The notes under the pieces: generated by a model
What the model saw: the letters and a program-made list of their open reading frames with translations, nothing else
What the model was told of the DNA's origin: nothing
The model's database searches: none
Made by a program: the position numbers and the translations under genes
Shown here: in pieces, positions 1-5,413 of the stretch
Layout: each line of letters starts with the position of its first letter
How positions within the stretch are numbered: the stretch's first letter is position 1
Assembly: GCA_937934385.1 (NCBI GenBank)
Contig: CALGZV010000369.1
Span: 1-5,413, forward strand
Origin: an uncultured Clostridia bacterium
Lineage (GTDB): Bacteria > Bacillota > Clostridia > Oscillospirales > CAG-272
Length of the DNA: 5,413 bases
Reading direction: 5' to 3'

Positions 1-577
1 ATTTTCGAATCAGCAAAAGTTCGGAAGCGTGCTTATAGATCTTTGTGATATGCTTTGCAGTACGAAAAAGGTTATCTGTGTCTGCGATGCGATAGTCGGT
101 ATGGAGGGTAACGGTCCGTCGGGAGGCTCTCCGAGAAACATAGGCTGTCTCATTGTTTCGGAAAATCCTTATGCTCTTGATGCGGTTGCAGCTGATATTA
201 TAGGACATACCGGCGAGATACCTATGGTCGAAGAGGCAAAACACCGCGGACTTTGTCCGCAGTCCGATAAAATCGTGCTGCTCGGTGATAATATAGATGA
301 GTTTAAAGTATCTGATTACAGGCATTCTGACGCAAAGCGCGGACGTATCTTTTCAATTCTTCCGCCGTTTCTCCAACCGCGTCCCGCTATAATAACGGGA
401 AAGTGTATCGGATGCGGAAACTGTGCCGAGAGCTGTCCGGTACATACGATATCTGTAAAAAACGGCAAGGCGGTAATAGGCAGAAAGCAGTGCATCAAAT
501 GCTTCTGCTGCCAGGAGCTTTGTCCTATTCACGCGGTTGAAATAAAGAAGAACTTCCTTTTTAAGCTTGTACGCTGA
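1..577 (+). CDS. DUF362 domain protein with C-terminal 4Fe-4S dicluster ferredoxin domain (5' end outside window)
   Basis: The reading frame is open from base 2, before the first possible start (GTG at 29), and the residues encoded there (FSNQQKFGSVLIDLCD) fit the middle of a DUF362 domain, so the gene begins upstream of the window. The DUF362 hallmark GMEGNGPSGG starts at base 98, followed by the usual segment ending in ALDAVAADIIG. After a linker come two CxxCxxCxxxCP motifs, at 404-439 (CIGCGNCAESCP) and 491-526 (CIKCFCCQELCP), predicting two 4Fe-4S clusters. Family members of this build are cytosolic iron-sulfur proteins presumed to handle electrons; the reaction is not established, so none is assigned. 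The stop is TGA at 575-577. ispE follows after 13 bases on the same strand, which suggests one transcript. The C-terminal half is clear; the missing N-terminus cannot be judged. Confidence 0.9.
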   Translation, partial: FSNQQKFGSVLIDLCDMLCSTKKVICVCDAIVGMEGNGPSGGSPRNIGCLIVSENPYALDAVAADIIGHTGEIPMVEEAKHRGLCPQSDKIVLLGDNIDEFKVSDYRHSDAKRGRIFSILPPFLQPRPAIITGKCIGCGNCAESCPVHTISVKNGKAVIGRKQCIKCFCCQELCPIHAVEIKKNFLFKLVR

Positions 578-578
578 C

Positions 579-583
579 GGGAG
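579..583 (+). promoter_or_regulatory. Ribosome binding site deciding the ispE start
   Basis: GGGAG lies seven bases before the ATG at 591. The frame is also open to a TTG at 567, which would overlap the end of the DUF362 gene, but that start would add eight residues not expected before the conserved KAHAKINL beginning. The ATG is therefore chosen. Confidence 0.65.
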
Positions 584-590
584 ACCGCAA

Positions 591-1457
591 ATGAATTATG
601 AAGGTACAGTGTGCGTAAAGGCGCACGCAAAGATAAATCTGTTTTTAGAGGTATCGGAGCGCCGTACTGACGGATATCACGATATAGAGAGTATCATGCA
701 TAAGATTTCTCTGCATGATACAGTTACTGTTAGCTGCCGGAAGGGAAGCGGAAGAATAGAACTTGTCTGCAGCGATCCTGCGCTGCCGTCGGGAGAGGAA
801 AATCTCGCTTACCGGGCTGCTGCTGCGTTTATATCCGCTTCGGGCATCGGTACAGACGTCGGTTTAAAAATAGAAAAGCGAATACCGGTTACTGCCGGAA
901 TGGCAGGGGGCAGTGCAGACGCGGCGGCCGTGCTTTGCGCGATGAACAGTATATGCGGCACTCCTCTCTCGGAAGCTGAGCTTATTTCGCTCGGCGGCTC
1001 GCTCGGTGCGGATGTGCCGTTTTGCATGTCGGATATTCCGATGCTTTGCCGCGGAGTCGGCGATATTATGCAGCCTTGTAATGCTTTGCCGCCGTGCAGG
1101 ATAGTTGCCGCGCTAGGAGGATACGAAAAAAAATCTACCGCAGCGGCATACGCTGCGATAGACGCCGCTGAGAAAAGAACGCTTCGTCCGAACGGTATGG
1201 CGGAGGCGCTGCGTCTCGGCGATTTAGAAGAGATTTGTGAGAATTTGTACAACGTATTCGAAACGGTTAATCCGGAGTCGGAAAAGCTTAAGCGGCTTAT
1301 GCTTGAAAGCGGAGCATACGGCGCGTTGCTCAGCGGAAGCGGACCGTCGGTTTTCGGTCTTTTTCCGGCAGATGCAGACACATCTGAAGCTGTGCAGACA
1401 CTCAGACGCGCAGATTGCCGTGTTTTTGAATGTTCGCCTGTGCCGGATTTGAGATGA
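591..1457 (+). CDS. ispE: 4-diphosphocytidyl-2-C-methyl-D-erythritol kinase
   Basis: IspE is the cytosolic GHMP-family kinase that phosphorylates CDP-methylerythritol at the 2-hydroxyl using ATP, the fourth step of the MEP route to isoprenoid precursors. The 288-residue product has the normal family length. Near the N-terminus is HAKINLFLEV, with Lys14 matching the catalytic lysine of the E. coli enzyme, followed by RRTDGYHDIESIM. The glycine-rich ATP-binding loop is PVTAGMAGGSADAAA at residues 98-112. SLGADVPF places the catalytic base at Asp140, and LLSGSGPSVFGLF at 247-257 is the third GHMP motif. The segment after GADVPF reads SDIPMLCRGVGD where many homologs have a GGTALARGIGE-like sequence, a modest divergence. 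It sits 13 bases after the DUF362-ferredoxin gene and is probably co-transcribed with it. The stop is TGA. Identification is secure. Confidence 0.96.
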   Translation: MNYEGTVCVKAHAKINLFLEVSERRTDGYHDIESIMHKISLHDTVTVSCRKGSGRIELVCSDPALPSGEENLAYRAAAAFISASGIGTDVGLKIEKRIPVTAGMAGGSADAAAVLCAMNSICGTPLSEAELISLGGSLGADVPFCMSDIPMLCRGVGDIMQPCNALPPCRIVAALGGYEKKSTAAAYAAIDAAEKRTLRPNGMAEALRLGDLEEICENLYNVFETVNPESEKLKRLMLESGAYGALLSGSGPSVFGLFPADADTSEAVQTLRRADCRVFECSPVPDLR

Positions 1458-1648
1458 TTGTTTATATTCTGTGAGTGGTTACGGTTCAAAATCAGGGCGG
1501 ATGGGATTTACTGTTTTACTATATACAATTTTTGCCATGTATCGTATACATATAGCCGATTTTCTTCATCTTTTGACATACTTCGGATTTTATCGGTGTT
1601 TTTAATTTTATATACTCGCTGCTTTAGTATTTACGGAGGAAAAGAGCT
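1458..1648. other. AT-rich gap between ispE and the radC-like gene; no gene seen
   Basis: This 191-base stretch is AT-rich. A 64-codon frame opens with TTG immediately after the ispE stop, but it has no ribosome binding site and its product resembles no protein I know. A consensus TTGACA lies at 1573-1578 and TATACT at 1611-1616, but they are 32 bases apart and do not form a normal promoter pair. A perfect small inverted repeat, ATGTAT-CGT-ATACAT, lies at 1537-1551. There is no clear GC-rich terminator after ispE, so some read-through into the radC-like gene is possible. Confidence 0.5.
1635..1640 (+). promoter_or_regulatory. Strong ribosome binding site supporting a TTG start
   Basis: GGAGGA ends eight bases before the TTG at 1649. 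No ATG or GTG nearby has comparable support, so this site decides the start of the radC-like gene. Confidence 0.75.
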
Positions 1649-2566
1649 TTGAAAAAGCAGGACAAAAGACTTGCCGAGCTTTGCGGAAAGCTTCTGCTCG
1701 GAGATATAAGTTCGATGACTCAGCGGGAACTGTTTGAGACCGTACTTCTGTTTTGCAACAGGGGAACTGATTTATTTACATGCGAAAAGTACATTTCAAA
1801 ATACGGTACATACACCGAATTTCTCACGGCGGAATCGGACGGTGATCACAGCGGAGATAACGTTATACTTTCCGGCCTGTGTAAGCTGATAACCGAATCG
1901 GCTAAGCTTATATGTGTCGGATCATGTGACAGCAGCGCTGTAGCTTCGGACTTTGAAGAACGGGTGTCGGAATATTGCAGAAAAGATTCTGATGAACGTA
2001 TAGCGGCGCTTTGCAGGCGGCTCGCGATTATGCATTATGATTGCTTTGCCGAGATATTCCGGGCTGCATTTCTCGACGGTAACAGCAGAATGATATGGTA
2101 TGAGGATATTGCGAGAGGCGATTTCGGAGACGTATATCTTGATTTTGCGTCACTTTTACGAACTGCGATCGTGAAAGGCGCCAAAGGACTTATTATTGCA
2201 CATAATCATCCTGACGGAGATCTCTATCCGTCGGTGGCGGATGTCAGAATTACGGACAGACTGAAAAATGCGTGCGAAAATGTCGGCATCCGTTTTGTAG
2301 ATCATATTATTGTGTGTTCCGGACATTACCGATCGGTATGTAATCCCGAAAACAACAGTTCGGAGATAAATCAGGAAAGGAAATTTCCGAGACAGATCGG
2401 TCAGACAGGCGTATACCGTATTGACAGTGCCGATCCGCCGGACGGAATAGACGATGATTACTTTTACAGCCGTGCATCAGAGATATTCTATGATGCCGAC
2501 GATGTATCAAAATGGGATAATGTAGGTATGTTTGAAAACGATGATGAAGAAAGCTCCGATTATTGA
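1649..2566 (+). CDS. radC: RadC-family (JAB/MPN domain) protein with an unusual acidic C-terminal tail
   Basis: The 305-residue product carries a RadC-type JAMM metal-binding domain. His185-Asn-His187 followed by ten residues and Asp198 (HNHPDGDLYPSVAD) gives the HxH-x10-D signature, and Glu152 (YEDIARGDFG) fits the upstream acidic residue. The segment after it (RLKNACENVGIRFVDHIIV) is also RadC-like. The first ~100 residues sit where RadC proteins have a helix-hairpin-helix region, but I see no clean GIG-type hairpin, so DNA binding is doubtful. RadC proteins are usually about 220-230 residues. Here a 74-residue tail (232-305) follows, with about 20 Asp/Glu and 6 Lys/Arg, ending NDDEESSDY. 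The start is TTG behind a strong ribosome binding site. The role of RadC is unsettled in general; the old DNA-repair label rests on weak ground. The gene converges on the symporter gene with 23 bases between them. Confidence 0.85.
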   Translation: MKKQDKRLAELCGKLLLGDISSMTQRELFETVLLFCNRGTDLFTCEKYISKYGTYTEFLTAESDGDHSGDNVILSGLCKLITESAKLICVGSCDSSAVASDFEERVSEYCRKDSDERIAALCRRLAIMHYDCFAEIFRAAFLDGNSRMIWYEDIARGDFGDVYLDFASLLRTAIVKGAKGLIIAHNHPDGDLYPSVADVRITDRLKNACENVGIRFVDHIIVCSGHYRSVCNPENNSSEINQERKFPRQIGQTGVYRIDSADPPDGIDDDYFYSRASEIFYDADDVSKWDNVGMFENDDEESSDY

Positions 2567-2589
2567 TTTTAATTAATTATTATATAATG
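2567..2589. other. Short convergent intergenic region without a clear terminator
   Basis: Only 23 AT-only or nearly AT-only bases separate two convergent stop codons. They include the palindrome ATTATATAAT (2579-2588) but no GC-rich stem, so termination on either strand may occur inside the opposite gene or be factor-dependent. Confidence 0.5.
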
Positions 2590-4053
2590 TCAGCAAGTAT
2601 ACCGTGCGGCGTGGGCTGTACCGAGGTTGCCGCTTCGGTGTTCAGTATTCACCTGAAGCGTATCGTTCTTACTTCGTGAGAAATACAGCCTTGTTTCGAG
2701 AGCGACAGCATCGCTTTGGGCACAGACGGATACTGTATTTACCGTTGTCATGATTCCGACTGCGAGATCGGTGAGCGCCCAGATCATATCACCGGTGAAG
2801 AACACGCCTGCTGCGGCGCAAAGACTGTATGCAGCTATATAGATTTTGTTCGGCGTATCGCAGCTTCGCGGTGCTCCGCCGTTTTTTCTGTTTACGATAT
2901 AGAATATTCCTTCCAGCCCGTAATGCGCCCAGCATACGACGGTTGCAAGCGCAAAAAACGCTATTGAAAGTGCAAGGAATATTTCGGCGGGCTTGCCGAG
3001 ATAAAGCGAGTACGATCTTATTACGAGCAGCATTCCGCTTGCGTCCGACATGCAGGCTTCTCCTACCGTATCAAATGCGAGAAGAACAACAAATGCGGTC
3101 ATGCTGCAAAGTACGACTGTGTCTACAAATACTTCGAAAAGCCCGAAGCACCCTTGCGCCGCAGGGGATTTTGTATCCGCTTCCGCATGAGCTATAGGAG
3201 CAGTTCCGCAGCCGGCTTCGTTTGAAAACAGTCCTCTTGCGATTCCGAACCGCATGGCCCTGTTCAGAGCGAATCCGAATGCGCCGCCTGCTGCTGCACG
3301 CGGAGTGAAAGCGTCTGATATTATGTTCAAAACTATCTGCGGAACGCGTGCGTGATTTATTGCTATTATGTACCCGGAAGCGACTATGTACAGCAGAGAA
3401 AGCACAGGTATCAGCTTAGCTGTAAAATCAGCTATTCCGTCCACACCTCCGCCGATTATGACTGCGCACGCAATTGCCGCGACGATACCGACTGCAAAAG
3501 AAGGGATTCCGAATGCTCCTGAGAGCGAGTCTGCCGCCGCTTTTATCTGTATAATGTTTCCGAGAGCAAATGAGCCGAACACACACAGGAATGCGAATAT
3601 CAGGGCTACGTGCTTGTTTTTTATGTAATACATTGCGCCGCCGTGATATTTCGGAGGCTTTCCCGGCGTGTCGCATATTTTTACCCTTGAACGGACCGCA
3701 AGCACGATCTCCGCGTATTTTACGAGCATCGCGGCTATAGCGCTGCACCACATCCAGAATATCGCGCCGCATCCGCCTGTCATTATCGCCGCCGCAACAC
3801 CGGTTATGTTTCCGACTCCGAGCGTACCTGCGAGCGCGAGCATGAGCGCTTTGAAAGGAGATATCTTCTTATCAGCTCCGCGCTCTTTCACCCGGCTTTT
3901 TTTCGGAAAGAATACACGGAGTATCTGCAAAGGATGCAGAATATTGAAAAAACGCAGTTTTACTGCAAAGTATATTCCCGCTCCGAAAACAAGTATCGGC
4001 AAAAGCAGTGAAAACACATTTCCGTTGATCCATTCGACGGCGTTTAACAGCAT
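2590..4053 (-). CDS. Alanine/glycine:cation symporter (AGCS family, AlsT/DagA-like)
   Basis: This is a 487-residue inner-membrane transporter expected to import small neutral amino acids (alanine or glycine) with sodium. Its hydrophobic profile spans nearly the whole length and fits the roughly 11 helices typical of the family. Family blocks in order are the N-terminal helix followed by YFAVKLRFFN; ALAGTLGVGNITGVAAAI with GAIFWMWCSAIAAMLVKYAE, the best-known AGCS block; the GGAMYYI segment; and GLFSNEAGCGTAPIAHAEAD, the second signature. In the first block the usual GGPG reads GGCG, replacing a conserved proline with cysteine. The 25 or so residues at the C-terminus are hydrophilic and unremarkable. 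The ATG start has GGGG 11 bases upstream within AAAGGGGAT. The gene lies downstream of rubrerythrin on the same strand, 113 bases away, with a hairpin between. Family is certain; the substrate is inferred. Confidence 0.95.
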   Translation of the reverse strand: MLLNAVEWINGNVFSLLLPILVFGAGIYFAVKLRFFNILHPLQILRVFFPKKSRVKERGADKKISPFKALMLALAGTLGVGNITGVAAAIMTGGCGAIFWMWCSAIAAMLVKYAEIVLAVRSRVKICDTPGKPPKYHGGAMYYIKNKHVALIFAFLCVFGSFALGNIIQIKAAADSLSGAFGIPSFAVGIVAAIACAVIIGGGVDGIADFTAKLIPVLSLLYIVASGYIIAINHARVPQIVLNIISDAFTPRAAAGGAFGFALNRAMRFGIARGLFSNEAGCGTAPIAHAEADTKSPAAQGCFGLFEVFVDTVVLCSMTAFVVLLAFDTVGEACMSDASGMLLVIRSYSLYLGKPAEIFLALSIAFFALATVVCWAHYGLEGIFYIVNRKNGGAPRSCDTPNKIYIAAYSLCAAAGVFFTGDMIWALTDLAVGIMTTVNTVSVCAQSDAVALETRLYFSRSKNDTLQVNTEHRSGNLGTAHAARYTC

Positions 4054-4098
4054 ATGTACAGATATCCCCTTTCACAAGGCATTATTTTATTATGTATA

Positions 4099-4124
4099 CA
4101 ATGGGAAGGCTCCCATTGCTTTTT
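4099..4124. terminator. Perfect hairpin between rubrerythrin and symporter genes (terminator-like)
   Basis: CAATGGGA (4099-4106) and TCCCATTG (4111-4118) form a perfect 8-base-pair stem around the loop AGGC. On the plus strand it is followed at once by CTTTTT, the classic intrinsic terminator pattern. On the minus strand, the direction of both flanking genes, it is preceded by an A tract and followed by TATACATAATA, a weaker U tract. It would therefore act as a partial terminator after rubrerythrin, or stop plus-strand transcription entering from the symporter side. Confidence 0.6.
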
Positions 4125-4166
4125 CATGAGTTAATAAATCCGGCTGCGGAGTAACTTAAGTGACAG

Positions 4167-4712
4167 TTATGATAGCTCCTTAAAGTATCCCTCCGGATGC
4201 GAGCATACGGGACACAGACGGGGAGGCTCGGCTCCGGTGTGTATATGACCGCAGTTGAGGCAGATCCATTTTGTTTCCGCTCCGCTTCCCCTGAACATGC
4301 TTCCGTCATCAAGCTTTTGCAGGCAGCTGCGGAACTTCTGCTCATGTTCATTCTCGATAGCGCCGACCTTGTCAAACAGCTCGGCAAGCGCCGGAAAGCC
4401 CTCCGATCTTGCGGTCTGTGCGAACTGTTTATACATGCTTGACCATTCGAAATGTTCACCTCCGGCGGAGGCGTCAAGATTCTGCGCTGTGGAGCCTGCA
4501 CCGCCGAGATATCTGAACCATATCTCCGCGTGTGCCTTTTCGTTATCGGAGATCGTATCAAATAATTTCTGAATTTCTACAAAACCTTCTTCTTTCGCTT
4601 TTTTTGCGTAGATCTTGTATTTCAGATGCGCCTGGCTCTCACCGCCGAGCGCGTAATAAAGATTTTTTTCGGTTTCTGTTCCTTTGATTCCTTCCAGGAT
4701 AAAATCCGGCAT
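4167..4712 (-). CDS. rbr: Rubrerythrin
   Basis: Rubrerythrin is a cytosolic non-haem diiron peroxidase that reduces hydrogen peroxide to water in anaerobes, taking electrons through its own rubredoxin-like domain from NAD(P)H-linked or ferredoxin-type donors. The 181-residue product has both domains at normal length. All seven expected diiron ligands are visible: Glu25 (GESQAH), Glu58 and His61 (DNEKAH), Glu86 and Glu89 (GGEHFEW), Glu120 and His123 (IENEH). The C-terminal rubredoxin centre uses Cys151/Cys154 (CLNC) and Cys167/Cys170 (CPVC), in the usual WxCxxCGHxHxG setting. The start codon ATG has AGGAAG about nine bases upstream. A consensus TATAAT lies about 65 bases upstream, with repeated TCGCGGA elements around its -35 region, suggesting stress-responsive control. 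The stop is TAA. The complete ligand set makes this a confident call and implies an active enzyme. Confidence 0.97.
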   Translation of the reverse strand: MPDFILEGIKGTETEKNLYYALGGESQAHLKYKIYAKKAKEEGFVEIQKLFDTISDNEKAHAEIWFRYLGGAGSTAQNLDASAGGEHFEWSSMYKQFAQTARSEGFPALAELFDKVGAIENEHEQKFRSCLQKLDDGSMFRGSGAETKWICLNCGHIHTGAEPPRLCPVCSHPEGYFKELS

Positions 4713-4776
4713 AATATATTACTTCCTTTCCTTACGGTAAATGTATGCAGGGATAGTATATGCCGGATAAAAAGGT

Positions 4777-4807
4777 ATTATACGGCAGAAATAAAAATCG
4801 CGGACAA
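4777..4807 (-). promoter_or_regulatory. Probable rubrerythrin promoter
   Basis: On the minus strand, a perfect -10 box TATAAT lies at 4777-4782. Upstream of it, TTGTCC at 4802-4807 is a four-of-six match to the -35 box at a long spacing of 19 bases. A transcript starting near 4770 would have a leader of about 57 bases. The long spacing suggests a promoter that is weak alone and helped by a regulator. Confidence 0.55.
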
Positions 4808-4828
4808 TATTTGTTGTTCGTTCGCGGA
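4798..4828. repeat. Paired TCGCGGA elements over the rubrerythrin -35 region
   Basis: TCGCGGA occurs at 4798-4804 and again at 4822-4828 in the same orientation, 24 bases apart. Because the CGCG core is self-complementary, the same bases can also pair as a hairpin (CGCGGAC with GTTCGCG, one G-T pair, loop of 14). The pair brackets the -35 box of the rubrerythrin promoter, so a two-site operator is the simplest reading. A hairpin or terminator role is the alternative, since AT-rich tracts with T runs follow on both strands. Confidence 0.4.
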
Positions 4829-4840
4829 TCTTTGCTTTTT

Positions 4841-4852
4841 GTTATTCATAAC
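4841..4852. repeat. Perfect short palindrome GTTAT-TC-ATAAC
   Basis: Five-base arms with a two-base centre form a perfect inverted repeat in the divergent regulatory region, upstream of the rubrerythrin promoter. It may be an operator half of some kind. It does not match the 15-base PerR box (TTATAATNATTATAA), which I looked for and did not find. Chance is possible in DNA this AT-rich. Confidence 0.25.
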
Positions 4853-4939
4853 TTTACGTATAAAACATAATTTTTGTATTGTAAGATTTATAAAATAATC
4901 TGCGGATAAGTAGTTTTCCTGTTAGATATGAAAATATCC

Positions 4940-4968
4940 TTGTAATTATCTGAAATTCATGATAAAAT
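4940..4968 (+). promoter_or_regulatory. Probable promoter of the MTA/SAH nucleosidase gene
   Basis: A -35 box TTGTAA (4940-4945) and a -10 box TAAAAT (4963-4968) are separated by the ideal 17 bases, giving 4/6 and 5/6 matches to the sigma-70/sigma-A consensus. Transcription would start around 4975, leaving a leader of about 40 bases. That is too short for a SAM-type riboswitch, so none is proposed. Confidence 0.6.
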
Positions 4969-5000
4969 AATTTCCTGAATTTACGTGTTAAATCAGCAAA

Positions 5001-5006
5001 AAGGAG
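5001..5006 (+). promoter_or_regulatory. Ribosome binding site of the nucleosidase gene
   Basis: AAGGAG sits eight bases before the ATG at 5015. A nearer ATG at 5011 is out of frame and leads to a stop after 13 codons, so 5015 is the start. Confidence 0.75.
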
Positions 5007-5014
5007 ACTGATGT

Positions 5015-5350
5015 ATGAAAAGGATTGGAATATTATGTGCAAGCGATACTGAGCTTGAGCCGTTTTTTAAGCATCTTCAGTCGCCTGAAATTTTTGAGAA
5101 GGCAATGCTTAGATTCTATGCCGGACACATTATGAAAATTGAAGCTATTGCATTATACAGCGGAGTTTGTAAGGTTAATGCAGCTATTGCCGCTCAATTG
5201 CTTATCGATCATTTTAATGTGGACGGTATTATCAATGCGGGTACTGCCGGAGGAATTGATGAAAAAATTCAGATTCTGGATACGGTGGTTTCGGATCGGG
5301 TGGCTTATCATGATGTGTCGGAGGATATTTTGACGGAATTTCATCCGTGA
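5015..5350 (+). CDS. mtnN: 5'-methylthioadenosine/S-adenosylhomocysteine nucleosidase, N-terminal half ended by an in-frame TGA
   Basis: MTA/SAH nucleosidase cleaves methylthioadenosine and S-adenosylhomocysteine to adenine and a thioribose product, recycling by-products of SAM use in the cytosol. The 111 residues match the first half of this PNP/UDP phosphorylase-fold family, which normally runs about 230 residues. MKRIGILCASDTELEPF aligns with the E. coli N-terminus, placing Glu14 at the catalytic Glu12 position. SGVCKVNAAIAAQLL is the SGxGKVNAA motif, with Cys in place of the usual Gly, and IINAGTAGGI and VVSDRVAYHDV follow in order. Translation stops at TGA (5348-5350) just after EFHP, where relatives read a tryptophan, and family-like coding continues in the same frame to the window edge. 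The 111-residue product would lack the second half, including the catalytic aspartate and purine-binding residues, so it should be inactive. A sequencing error is the main alternative. Confidence 0.85.
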   Translation: MKRIGILCASDTELEPFFKHLQSPEIFEKAMLRFYAGHIMKIEAIALYSGVCKVNAAIAAQLLIDHFNVDGIINAGTAGGIDEKIQILDTVVSDRVAYHDVSEDILTEFHP

Positions 5351-5413
5351 CTGAAAGAGAATTGCTTTCGGTCGGGCAGAGAACTGTATTCGGCTGCAAA
5401 AAAATACAGCGGC
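5351..5413 (+). pseudogene. mtnN: In-frame continuation of the nucleosidase after the TGA
   Basis: The 21 codons after the stop stay open and read LKENCFRSGRELYSAAKKYS, which fits the helix following the HPW segment in this family. If TGA were TGG the gene would run through without a break. This stretch has no start codon or ribosome binding site of its own just after the stop, and the rest of the gene lies beyond the window. Confidence 0.6.

Noticed and set aside
567..590. Upstream TTG start for ispE
   Set aside because: It would overlap the DUF362 gene, and the added residues are not part of the family. The ATG at 591 has a properly spaced ribosome binding site.
809..1489. Long open frame of 226 codons on the minus strand opposite ispE
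   Set aside because: It lies entirely antisense to the well-supported ispE gene. Its product is low-complexity, rich in Ser, Ala and Pro, and matches nothing known. It is a shadow of the codon pattern.
1458..1652. Small TTG-started frame (64 codons) between ispE and the radC-like gene
   Set aside because: It has no ribosome binding site, its composition is that of non-coding AT-rich DNA, and it resembles no protein family.
3668..4129. Open frame of 153 codons on the plus strand opposite the symporter
   Set aside because: It is antisense to a secure transporter gene, has no family resemblance, and runs over the terminator-like hairpin.
4124..4561. Open frame of 145 codons on the minus strand overlapping rubrerythrin
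   Set aside because: It is an out-of-frame overlap with rubrerythrin, whose full set of metal ligands confirms the other frame.
4969..5014. SAM or SAH riboswitch upstream of the nucleosidase gene
   Set aside because: The predicted leader is only about 40 bases and shows no supporting stem structure.
5015..5413. Alternative genetic code (TGA read as tryptophan) to explain the nucleosidase break
   Set aside because: Four other genes in the window end at TGA where family length predicts the end, and their tryptophans are TGG.

Overview
The window looks like chromosomal DNA from an anaerobic, low-to-mid GC Gram-positive bacterium of the Clostridia type, possibly a gut Oscillospirales-like lineage; this assignment is inference. 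Supporting signs are strong AGGAGG-type ribosome binding sites, a TTG start, rubrerythrin for anaerobic oxidative defence, a DUF362/ferredoxin protein beside an MEP-pathway gene, and an AGCS-type sodium/amino-acid symporter. The standard bacterial code applies: four genes end in TGA, and every tryptophan seen in the intact genes is TGG. No mobile element, CRISPR array, tRNA or rRNA was found.

Layout. Positions 1-577 (+) hold the 3' part of a DUF362 protein with a C-terminal pair of 4Fe-4S clusters. It is followed after 13 bases by ispE (591-1457, +). A 191-base AT-rich gap with no supportable gene leads to a divergent RadC-family protein (1649-2566, +) with a long acidic tail. This gene converges, across 23 bases, with an alanine/sodium symporter on the minus strand (2590-4053). 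Upstream of the symporter, also on the minus strand, is a complete rubrerythrin (4167-4712), with a perfect hairpin between the two. A divergent regulatory region of about 300 bases (4713-5014) carries a TATAAT promoter for rubrerythrin flanked by a repeated TCGCGGA element, and a good sigma-70-type promoter for the plus-strand gene that starts at 5015. That last gene encodes an MTA/SAH nucleosidase. It is interrupted by an in-frame TGA at 5348-5350, where tryptophan would be expected, and the family-like reading frame continues to the window edge.

How the genes relate. These are mostly housekeeping genes that do not form one pathway. DUF362-ferredoxin and ispE are probably co-transcribed. 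ispE acts in isoprenoid precursor synthesis, whose last two enzymes are iron-sulfur proteins needing low-potential electrons, so a link is conceivable but unproven. Rubrerythrin and the symporter may share some transcription. I see no convincing new multi-gene system. The points most worth a second look are the interrupted nucleosidase, the atypical RadC protein and the rubrerythrin control region.
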